Source: a virus. Taken from it: DNA of 37,897 nucleotides. Where the stretch lies: positions 1 through 37,897 of the IMG/VR virus record IMGVR_UViG_3300047356_000273; one strand, 5' to 3'. Shown here one piece after another: positions 5,853 through 13,100 of the stretch (position 1 is its first letter; each line of letters starts with the position of its first letter). Position numbers and translations under genes: made by a program. The notes beneath the pieces are model-generated. The model saw nothing but the letters and a program-made list of their open reading frames with translations, was not told the DNA's origin and made no database searches.

Positions 5853-6120
5853 CGCGGCTATATACGTATACCCCCTCAGATTTTTATACCAAAACAAAGA
5901 GAGCACTCATAGGACACTCAGGGGGAGCAGTTTTTACCATCATCTTAGGTCTTGAGTCTTGCTCAGGATACTCAACACATTCATAGAACACTCTGAGAGC
6001 CTCTAGAAAGCCTTTGTGTGCTCCACAAGGGTGTTACCATACGTAAAGACGCCCAGAGGCTTTTAAGGGTCACTCTGAGCGTCAACACACACACACAAAC
6101 AAACGTAACACACATATACG

Positions 6121-6375
6121 TTATAAAAAGTCTTCGTCGATGTCCTCGTCATCATCATCATCCACTTCTACCCACTCAAAGTCATCCTCGGACAACTGGA
6201 AGGTGTTCATAAAGGCATCGTGGTATTTCATGGACTCTATTAGGAGACCTGTAGTGGCAAAGGGGTCACTAGATGCCATATCAAAGGAGTGAGGGGCGTC
6301 CTCTGGCTGAACAATAAGAACATAGTTCCTGTAGTGCTCTCCGAGGAGTGCTTGGGCTTGTTCTAGAGGGGTCAT
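6121..6375 (-). CDS. Hypothetical protein with acidic tail (84 aa)
   Basis: Eighty-four residues, starting MTPLEQAQALLGEHYRNYV and containing SDPFATTGLL; I recognise this pattern from uncharacterised small proteins of marine T7-like phages. The last 15 residues are almost all Asp/Glu. It overlaps the stop of the 36-residue ORF in an ATGA junction, so the two are translationally linked. It is the last gene before the non-coding region. Function unknown. Confidence 0.75.
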   Translation of the reverse strand: MTPLEQAQALLGEHYRNYVLIVQPEDAPHSFDMASSDPFATTGLLIESMKYHDAFMNTFQLSEDDFEWVEVDDDDDEDIDEDFL

Positions 6376-6482
6376 TTCTTGGGTTTCTTAGGTATAGGCT
6401 TTTTGCTCCAGTCAATATCATCGTAGTTCTTACGCTGCTTGGCTGGGTTATGTCCTTTTCTTGGTTGGCATCCTTTTCCCAT
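6372..6482 (-). CDS. Small basic protein (36 aa)
   Basis: ATG at 6480-6482, stop overlapping the next start as ATGA (6372-6375). Thirty-six residues, MGKGCQPRKGHNPAKQRKNY followed by a DxDW motif and a Lys/Pro-rich tail. The MGKG-PR...YDxIDWSKK pattern recurs in tiny phage proteins of unknown role. Tight coupling to both neighbours supports it as a real gene. Confidence 0.65.
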   Translation of the reverse strand: MGKGCQPRKGHNPAKQRKNYDDIDWSKKPIPKKPKK

Positions 6483-6483
6483 A

Positions 6484-6678
6484 TTATAGATAAGAAGCTT
6501 TAAGGTGATTTATAAGTTCAAGGAGAATACCTCTGTGGTCACTAAGGGTGTCCTCGTGGATCGTTAGAACCTCTGCAAGTGTTTCGATGTTGTCCTCTGA
6601 AGCTCTAAGGGCCTTATGAAGCAGCACTAGTGACCCTGAGGTGACTAAGATATAAATTATTAGTAATGTGTGCTTCAT
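6484..6678 (-). CDS. Small membrane-anchored protein (64 aa)
   Basis: Residues 1-20 (MKHTLLIIYILVTSGSLVLL) form one hydrophobic segment, followed by a polar, Glu/His-rich helical region with heptad-like leucines. This could be a membrane-anchored coiled-coil protein, for example lysis-related or an additional i-spanin-like protein, but no partner lipoprotein overlaps it. It is the first gene after the terminase and the AT-rich gap. Confidence 0.6.
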   Translation of the reverse strand: MKHTLLIIYILVTSGSLVLLHKALRASEDNIETLAEVLTIHEDTLSDHRGILLELINHLKASYL

Positions 6679-6990
6679 TTATAGGGAATACTGGTTGGTA
6701 GTTATCACCTGTCAATACTTTACAGTGCTTTTAAAGGAACACTCTTATTCCAACATAAGGGACACTTTAAGGGAGGAACCTATTACCAGTACCTACTTAA
6801 TCACTCTTTTTCAAAGGATCACTAAGTGTTTCCTAGTAGGGACTATTTTAAGGTTTGTTCTTAATAGTAGTCAAGTTTATAAAAATATATTTCTTATTTG
6901 TTCTAATACCCTCTTCCCTTCTACCTATACTGTAGTCTCCTTAATTATTGTTGATTATCAAGGACTTATAGAACCACTTAAAAGGCTTTG
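6679..6990. other. AT-rich spacer after the large terminase, with short repeats
   Basis: 312 bases without a supported gene. It carries several related motifs such as CTTTTAAAGGAACACT (6728-6743), ACACTTTAAGGG (6764-6773 region), AAAGGATCACT (near 6813), ATTTTAAGG (near 6846) and CTTAAAAGG (near 6978); the same CTTTAAGG core recurs near 6498 and 6061. T7 has comparable short repeats beside its terminal repeats, so this spacer may be part of the concatemer junction (inference). Confidence 0.45.
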
Positions 6991-8655
6991 TTACCAAGTA
7001 AGAGTGTTACCTCCACCTTTGTTCTTATAGTAGGCATCTTGGAAGCTCTGTAGCTCCTTATCAAGCATCTCTACCTTCCTCTCAGCCATCTTTACTTCAG
7101 CATCTTGAGCCATTTGTTCTGTCCAATAGGCAACAGCCATAGACAAGGCATCAAGCCTGTCATCGTGGGTAATAGCTCCTCGGTCTCTTGTTAGTCGAGA
7201 CATCTGGTAGAACAGGGAGTATTTTAGTTGGGACTCGTGGGGATACTTCTGGATAGTCTTAAAGTCATCTTTGACCACATCGGGGTCTATAACAAGCCTG
7301 TGACCCGCCATGACGGGCTCTAGGGTGTCTATGATACGTTTTTCCTTCTGGGTGCTATGTCTGACCTCCTCAATACTCACAGGATAGATACGACTTAACA
7401 CAGGCTTTAGAACCTCATTGAACAACCCGTCACCAAAGTTACTCTCGGTAACGATGTAGTTCACCTTGTATTTCTTAGCTATCTCAGCGAGTTCCTCTAG
7501 GGTTTCCTCGGAGTAACCACCTGACAAACCACCAGCAGCAGGGACGTATAGAGTGCCGTTGAGCATCTTACAGACCGCATAGCCTGTTTCATCCTTACCT
7601 CTACCAGAGGGGTCAATAGAGAGCACACTACCAGTGTAAGGAACCATCTCTCCGAGTGTCTTAAAGGGTCGGTAATATCTCTCCCCTGCAAAGGCCACAT
7701 TGGGAACACTAGAGTCCCACTCAAGCTGAGGGTCTCTAGCCCACACGTAGCGCTCAGGGGCTACCTCGTTGTCAATGGATGTTACTATCAGGTCACTAAT
7801 CTTCAGAGGGAACTTCTCAACATCAGACAGCTTACTATCCAGCATGAACTGCATGGTATATCCAGCAGACCCATAACTGATCTTACGTTCCGCTAGGTCG
7901 ATGTCAGAGAACCGTAATGGCTCTGTAGACTTGTTCTCCATCTCTGGGTCTACACAGATGTCTGCAACACATCCTTCATAAATCTTTTCGTTGTGGCTTT
8001 GTGTGATGTAACTAGCGGGCCAAATCTTACTCTTATAGCCGCGTTCTTGGAGTTTTGTATAAATACTGTCAAAGGTCTGAGGTGTTCCTAGAAAGAGGAT
8101 TTTACAGGTATCGTCAGGTTTAAGGATAGCGTCGAACTCTTTTACTTGTTCCGATAGCTTCTCCCTCATGAGCATCGTAGCACTATTGTTGGCTACCTCG
8201 ATGTCATCCGCTACAATTATGTCCGCACGAGAACCTGTAAGTTGCGATGAGATACCTAGGGACTTCACTGAGGGAGCGTGAGAGGCTGGCGCTGGGCCAA
8301 CATCAAAGCTGATCTTAGATTGTCTCTGGTTGTCCTTAGGGCGCAAGTGGTGAAGTATCTCCATCTCGTTAATGAGACGAAGCGTGAAAGTAGAGAAGTC
8401 ATCACTACGGGTCTTACTAGCAGACACCACAAGGATGTTTAACGAGGGGTCTAAGAGTAACTGGTGAACCACATAAGCGGAACAAATCCAGCTCTTACCA
8501 CAACCACGAAACGCTTGCACAATGGCACGCCTATCCCCGTTCTGCATGTAATCCGCTATGTTGTATTGAAGCGGAGTAGGGTCAGGGAGGTTAAGCTGTT
8601 TCCAGCATAGAAATAGGAAGTTCTTAAAGTCTCTTAGCTGTGGGGGTACTTCCAT
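6991..8655 (-). CDS. terL: Terminase large subunit (DNA maturase B, gp19-like)
   Basis: Motor and nuclease that packages concatemeric DNA into the prohead through the portal. 554 residues (T7 gp19: 586). The ATPase domain shows a Walker A-type AFRGCGKSW with Lys54 and Walker B IIVADDIEV near residue 155. The nuclease domain begins around LSIDPSGRGKDETGYAV (about residue 346) with a C-terminal acidic cluster THDDRLDALSMAV (about 500). It follows the HNH ORF by 5 bases. Start at 8655 gives MEVPPQLRDFKNFL, the expected N-terminus of this family. Confidence 0.96.
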   Translation of the reverse strand: MEVPPQLRDFKNFLFLCWKQLNLPDPTPLQYNIADYMQNGDRRAIVQAFRGCGKSWICSAYVVHQLLLDPSLNILVVSASKTRSDDFSTFTLRLINEMEILHHLRPKDNQRQSKISFDVGPAPASHAPSVKSLGISSQLTGSRADIIVADDIEVANNSATMLMREKLSEQVKEFDAILKPDDTCKILFLGTPQTFDSIYTKLQERGYKSKIWPASYITQSHNEKIYEGCVADICVDPEMENKSTEPLRFSDIDLAERKISYGSAGYTMQFMLDSKLSDVEKFPLKISDLIVTSIDNEVAPERYVWARDPQLEWDSSVPNVAFAGERYYRPFKTLGEMVPYTGSVLSIDPSGRGKDETGYAVCKMLNGTLYVPAAGGLSGGYSEETLEELAEIAKKYKVNYIVTESNFGDGLFNEVLKPVLSRIYPVSIEEVRHSTQKEKRIIDTLEPVMAGHRLVIDPDVVKDDFKTIQKYPHESQLKYSLFYQMSRLTRDRGAITHDDRLDALSMAVAYWTEQMAQDAEVKMAERKVEMLDKELQSFQDAYYKNKGGGNTLTW

Positions 8656-8660
8656 ATAGG

Positions 8661-8885
8661 TTACTTGTTACGACCTCGGTTTTCCTTCTTGGATTGAATC
8701 CGTAGGTTACTTGTAGAATTATTCTTGGGGTTTCTGTCCTTGTGGTCAATGTCTTTACCAGCAAGCTTAGAAGACCCGTGTTTCTTTACCATGAGCCGCC
8801 TTGCTTGCTTTCTAGCGTCATTCCTTCGGCGCTGTTCGGGCTTCTTGTGGTAGCTCTCGTATTCCTTTTTGTAATCCCTATTCAT
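8661..8885 (-). CDS. HNH endonuclease-like small protein
   Basis: Seventy-four residues, very basic. The C-terminal half has DIDHKDRNPKNNSTSNLRI, the His-Asn-His-type signature in which DHxDxNxxNN...NLR is typical of small phage HNH nucleases. The N-terminal part (RRRNDARKQARR) is an Arg/Lys-rich helix for DNA contact. It sits exactly between the terminase subunits, where HNH proteins of other phages assist cos or pac cleavage; a free-standing homing endonuclease is the alternative. Confidence 0.78.
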   Translation of the reverse strand: MNRDYKKEYESYHKKPEQRRRNDARKQARRLMVKKHGSSKLAGKDIDHKDRNPKNNSTSNLRIQSKKENRGRNK

Positions 8886-9116
8886 CTATTTAGAAGCTAC
8901 GCGGTCAACACCTTCGTCATCAAAGGGAAGGATACTGACTAGGTTAGCCATAGGGTTGTCGTTGGTTACAGTCGCACTGATTTGGTTGTCCTTTAGGAGT
9001 TGCCGAGCAGCGTTAAGGTCACTAGGGGAAGCCTCTCCGCTCTGGATGCGATTTATAAACTCGTCAATCAGGAGGTCTTGGAGACCATAGAGTTTTTCGT
9101 TACTTTCTTTACTCAT
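8886..9116 (-). CDS. terS: Terminase small subunit (DNA maturase A, gp18-like)
   Basis: Seventy-six residues (T7 gp18: 89). Carries the family pattern LLIDEFINRIQSGEASPSD followed by LNAARQLLKDN, seen in T7-like small terminases that recognise concatemer DNA and regulate the large subunit. Its start overlaps the stop of the upstream 49-residue membrane protein (ATGA). The short length and acidic C-terminus (PFDDEGVDRV) fit the group. Confidence 0.9.
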   Translation of the reverse strand: MSKESNEKLYGLQDLLIDEFINRIQSGEASPSDLNAARQLLKDNQISATVTNDNPMANLVSILPFDDEGVDRVASK

Positions 9117-9262
9117 TTATTGTTTCTCTTGTTATGAAAATCAAAAAGTATTTTTACCTTTTCGCTTAGACTTTCGAGGTTGTAGTGCATACGGGCTAGG
9201 ATAATAACTAGGGTTACAAAACCCACGGCTACAGGCCATAAGGTTGCTATCCATTCACTCAT
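9113..9262 (-). CDS. Small membrane protein (49 aa), lysis-related candidate
   Basis: ATG at 9260-9262, 49 residues, with one strongly hydrophobic segment at about residues 5-23 (IATLWPVAVGFVTLVIILA) then a charged amphipathic tail (LESLSEKVKILFDF). Coupled by ATGA overlaps to the 53-residue ORF upstream and to the small terminase downstream. In T7 the holin gp17.5 occupies the slot between tail fibre and small terminase, so this or its neighbour is a holin candidate. Not detectable by length filters of 60 codons. Confidence 0.65.
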   Translation of the reverse strand: MSEWIATLWPVAVGFVTLVIILARMHYNLESLSEKVKILFDFHNKRNNK

Positions 9263-9420
9263 TTCTTTGTAATTTCTTTGTAGATTTTAATACCCAGATA
9301 GAACATTGTTAGAAGACCAACACCTATAGCTACGGCTGTGTTTACGTGGTCAAGGGTTAGTGTTCCTATAATTCCACTGGTGGCTATAAAGGGAGTTGTA
9401 TACGGGTTTTCAGGTATCAT
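9259..9420 (-). CDS. Small membrane protein (53 aa), holin candidate in the gp17.5 slot
   Basis: ATG at 9418-9420, stop overlapping the next start (ATGA). Two hydrophobic stretches (about residues 10-23 and 28-44, AVAIGVGLLTMFYLGI) joined by a short polar turn, and a basic C-terminus KIYKEITKK, the layout of class II holins. It directly follows the tail fibre gene, as T7 gp17.5 does. A second holin candidate exists at 24389-24577. Confidence 0.65.
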   Translation of the reverse strand: MIPENPYTTPFIATSGIIGTLTLDHVNTAVAIGVGLLTMFYLGIKIYKEITKK

Positions 9421-9447
9421 TTTGGGTTAAGGTATTGAGAGGATTAA

Positions 9448-10122
9448 TTAAGATATTCTGAGCCACAAGCCTGCGTAGCCTATAGTAGCACCACCACCAC
9501 ATCCAGACATGCATCGCCAAGTACCAGACTGACTAGAGTTAGTTCCATCGGTAACAGACCCGCCGCTTGAGTACATGATGCTTGAGTTATCGTTCTGCTG
9601 CCAAGCATGAAACGCTGTAGATGTAGCACCTATTGCTATAGCTCCAGTAGTTAAGGGTCTTCCAAAACTGTAAGCTCCAATAGCACCTGCGACTGGAATT
9701 GGGGCAGTAGCATCAGCTCCATCAGCTCCATCAGCACCAGCGACTCCTTGGATACCTTGAGGGCCTTGTGGGCCTATACCTTCGATGTTCGTCGAGGCAT
9801 TCTCAGAAACCTCTTGAGCCACAAACAAACCTTGTTGGTAAGCGGTGTCGAGGTCGCTCTCAGACAACCGTGAGCCGTTCTGGAAGTCCACTAGCTGTGT
9901 AGTTCCAGTGTTACGCCATACACGTATCTTTTGGTAAGCACTAGGTGCTCCGTCGAGTGTTACGGTCTTTGCTGAGGCGTCACGAGAAGAGACTGTAAGG
10001 TCACTCCAAGTGGTTCCGTTGTAGCCCTTCACGTTGACGTCCGTAATAGACAGAAAGTTGAAGGGAACGCTGTAGGTAGTTGCTGTGAGTCCTGAGGTAT
10101 ATTCAATGTAGCTGTTAGCCAT
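9448..10122 (-). CDS. Short tail fibre protein (gp17-like N-terminus)
   Basis: 224 residues (T7 gp17: 553). Residues 1-110 match the T7-type fibre N-terminus that attaches to the tail (EYTSGLTATTYSVPF, ...VWRNTGTTQLVDFQNGS, LDTAYQQGLFVAQE). A collagen-like Gly-X-Y stretch follows (about 116-140, GPQGPQGIQGVAGADGADG). The short C-terminal domain is Gly/Ser-rich with two Cys (RCMSGCGGG) and ends in GLWLRIS, a pattern seen at fibre ends. Much shorter than T7 gp17, it may be an adaptor for other host-binding proteins or a minimal fibre. Confidence 0.88.
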   Translation of the reverse strand: MANSYIEYTSGLTATTYSVPFNFLSITDVNVKGYNGTTWSDLTVSSRDASAKTVTLDGAPSAYQKIRVWRNTGTTQLVDFQNGSRLSESDLDTAYQQGLFVAQEVSENASTNIEGIGPQGPQGIQGVAGADGADGADATAPIPVAGAIGAYSFGRPLTTGAIAIGATSTAFHAWQQNDNSSIMYSSGGSVTDGTNSSQSGTWRCMSGCGGGATIGYAGLWLRIS

Positions 10123-10125
10123 AAT

Positions 10126-13100
10126 TTATTGGAGGTTGAGGGATTCTAGTAGACTTTCTGGGCGCTCGGAAAATGCCTCGCGTTCCTTTAAGATGTCATA
10201 GATGTTGTTATCGTCGCTATCTACATAATCTGTAGCAGCTTTGGAGTTGAGAATTTTGTCACGAGCTTCAGCACGATACTCAGAGATGACCTCTTTAATC
10301 ATCTCTATGCCTTCGTTGACATCAGTACCTTGCTCGTTTTGCTCGTAGCCTTTCTTGTATTCACGTTTGAAGTCCCTAGTCTTTACTAGTTTGTTCAAAG
10401 CTTGGCGTAGTGTTTTACCGCCCAAACGAGTTTCGCTTATGAGTTGCCCGTAGACACTATAGAGGTCTTCGTTATCTTCGTTGGTAAAGTTCTTTAGCTT
10501 CAGTCCAGAGATACTTGTAGGCACATCAGAGACGCTCTTGAAGCTCATAGCGTCCTCTAGGAGGATGTCGTCAATGGCTTCACGTTCAGGAACGGTCTTT
10601 CCAGCAAAAGGGATTAGGTAACTAGCTAGGGATGGTTCCTCTTTGATCTTAGGTTCACCTAGGAGCGTCAATCGGTAGTTACCCGTCTCTTGTCCTAATG
10701 AGGCGCTCAGAGTGGTATCAAAGAACTCCCCAGCAGTAGTATCAGTAACAAACTCTTCATCGAACTTATTAAAGTTACGAACTTCAGCGGGAACGGGAAT
10801 AAGGGAGCGAACTACGCCCATAACACCACGCTCTTGTGTTTCAGGGTTAGGAGACATCACCTGCGTCATATAGCGAACACCTGTAGCAAATGGAGAGTCC
10901 GTAGCAATAGATTTAGTAACCGAGGTAAGGAACTGGGTCATCGTTTGGTCTTCTGTGAGTGCTCCAGCGTCAGCAGCGGCTTGACGGCGAGCGTAGTCAG
11001 CACCAAGAGCAAAGACACCCTTGAGTGGCTCAAAGTATTTAAAGTCGTACTCAGAACCTCCCATGACAATCTTCCAGCTATTAGGAGCACCTTGTACTTT
11101 AGATACAGCTCGCTTCTGTTCTTCGGTCATCCAAGAGTCAGTACCAGCAACCTGTCCGTTCTTAGCCATCTCGTAGCCAAGGAAGAACAGCCCAGCGCCT
11201 ACTCCGAGTTTACCTAGGTCTTCGTAGTCCTTCTGCATCTTGAGGTCTTTAACGTCAGCTAGGGAGTTCTCTAGTTCTGCTAGTTTCTTTTCAGCGGTCT
11301 TAACCACATCGTCAGATTGTGACTTTAGGAGCGCTTTCTGTTCTTTAATATCAAGCTCTAGGTTAGAAATTTTCTTGTTATACTTACCAAAGGTAGCAAC
11401 GCTTCCCATTCTCGACTCGGCTCTACGAGCTACACCACCAGCCATGTTCTTTGTCACGTTGAGAGGAGCAGCGATGTAAGAGAGGTTAGCGCTCAAGGCA
11501 CGCATAGGAACACCAATGAACACGAAGAGTGTCCTAGCGAGTAGTCCAGCTTCATCCATGTTGCCTGATGTTTTCACAAGAGCTGAGATGATACCGTCCA
11601 CCATATCCTTACGAATATCCTTAGGGTCTAAATCCATAGCGCGGAAGTGGTCACGACGAGCAGTGTTAAAGATGTCAGCATACTCAGGATCATACTTAGC
11701 TTGTAGGCCACCACGAGAACGATCAAAGGCCGCTTCCATGTATTCCTCAGAGGACTTCCAGACGTTATCTGCACCTTCATCAATAGCGTTCTTGATGCCC
11801 TTAGCACGAGCAGCACGCATCGAGTGAGCAATCAAAGAGATTTCCTCAAGACCACCGATGAGCGAGATACCATAATCAAAGAAGAAGGCAGGAATTTGCG
11901 CTGGCTTACTATTTAGGATGGTGGCTTTAGCGTTAAGGTATTTACGAGCTAATTCAGATTGAGCTTCAGTGACAGCTTGTCTGCGCTGGGCTTGTTTGAT
12001 GCGTTTCTTGACTCTGTGGTTAGGCTCAGAGGCTTCTGCTAGTTGATCTTTGATATAAGCGTTACGATCACGATACAGGAAGTTACTATCACCTTTGTTT
12101 AAGATGGTATCCTTAGAGGAACGTAGAGTGTCCCCTAGGTGCTTTGTAATCATCCGAACATACTCATAGGTTCCTGAGATGTCAGCGGCGGCGTATTGAA
12201 CACGACGAGATACAGATACATTTTTTAGCTTTGCAGCCTTAACGATGTTGTATGGAGTGTTAATGATTGGACGTACTACCGACATAAAGGTAGCCGAAGG
12301 AACACCCACGAAAGCAGTTTTAGCTTGGTTAAGCATCTGCGTAAGACGTAGTGTAAAGTAAGCGTCAACGGCTTGCTGAAAGACGCCTACACGCTCTCCT
12401 GTGAAAGTCTTAGCCACTTGGTCAGCAATAGCGTCTAGTTTCTCCTCTTTAGAGAGCTTAGGAGCGCCTTCAGCTCTCTTTTTAGCATCTCCAGCAACCT
12501 TCTTAGCAACCTTTGGATCAATCGCTACGTCTTCGTCTACGAGCTTCTGTAGCATCCCTTTGAGAACGATAAGGTCTTCTGTGCGCTTGTTACCAGCAGC
12601 AGTGATACCAGCGGCGTAGTCCGTCATGCCATTATCCATAGCTTGACGGGTGTTCGCTTGGAGCTCTGAGCCTTGGGCGTAATTCATCTTGGATACATCA
12701 CGGTCAAACTCTGTGTATTTATCGATGCGACTAAGGATTTTCTTAGCGATAGCTATGTCTTTAGTCTTTAGTAGATCGTTGATGTCTCCAAAGAACTCCT
12801 GAGCGACTGCTCGAAAGTGGGATTTAACCTTACGTGTAACACGTGCGCCTTTACCACCTGTTCGGTCACCTGTGAGGATGTCGTTAATGGCGGCTATAGA
12901 AGCATCAATAGGGTCAGCTTCGGGTGCAACTTCGGGTGTCTTAGGAGCGGGGGCTTCAGAAGTAGGTTTACGTATTAGTTTCTGCTTACCTAGTCCATCA
13001 ACATTATCAGTGAAACCGAGACTCTTGTAATAATCGTCTAATTTGGCTCCATTACTGTTAGAAGGCGTTAAAACGACAGGTAGATTTTTTGAATCAGCAT

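Larger units (their letters stand above)
5547..5917. repeat. Iteron-like 13-bp repeats GTGTCCTATGAGT
   Basis: Exact copies at 5547-5559, 5618-5630, 5640-5652 and 5651-5663; the last two overlap by two bases, giving an 11-base tandem period. One inverted copy ACTCATAGGACAC lies at 5905-5917. Degenerate relatives occur near 5471 and 5980. The arrangement resembles binding sites for an initiator, repressor or packaging protein. Confidence 0.8.
5260..6120. other. Non-coding early control region and probable site of genome ends
   Basis: About 860 bases without a convincing gene, between the last late ORF (ends 6121) and the first early ORF. It contains five exact copies of GTGTCCTATGAGT (one inverted), a 12-bp direct repeat CAAAAACACGCC (5429-5440, 5671-5682), the direct repeat CGCTGACA (near 5795 and 5806), and palindromes GTTCGGCCGAAC (5564-5575) and GAGGCGCCTC (near 5710). 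In T7-like genomes this position carries early promoters, replication start signals and the terminal repeat, so the physical ends probably lie here or in the neighbouring 6679-6990 gap (inference). Confidence 0.6.

Noticed and set aside
5640-5912. 90-residue plus-strand frame
   Set aside because: All genes are on the minus strand; the frame runs through the repeats and shows no recognisable protein pattern.
6687-6715. TTGACA (complement of 6710-6715) as a promoter before the 64-residue ORF
   Set aside because: The hexamer at 17 bases spacing (AGTATT) matches the -10 box at only three positions and would lie about 10 bases from the ATG.
6668-7030. 120-residue plus-strand frame across the post-terminase spacer
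   Set aside because: The composition reflects AT-rich DNA and it overlaps the terminase 3' end antisense; no leader, no similarity, wrong strand.
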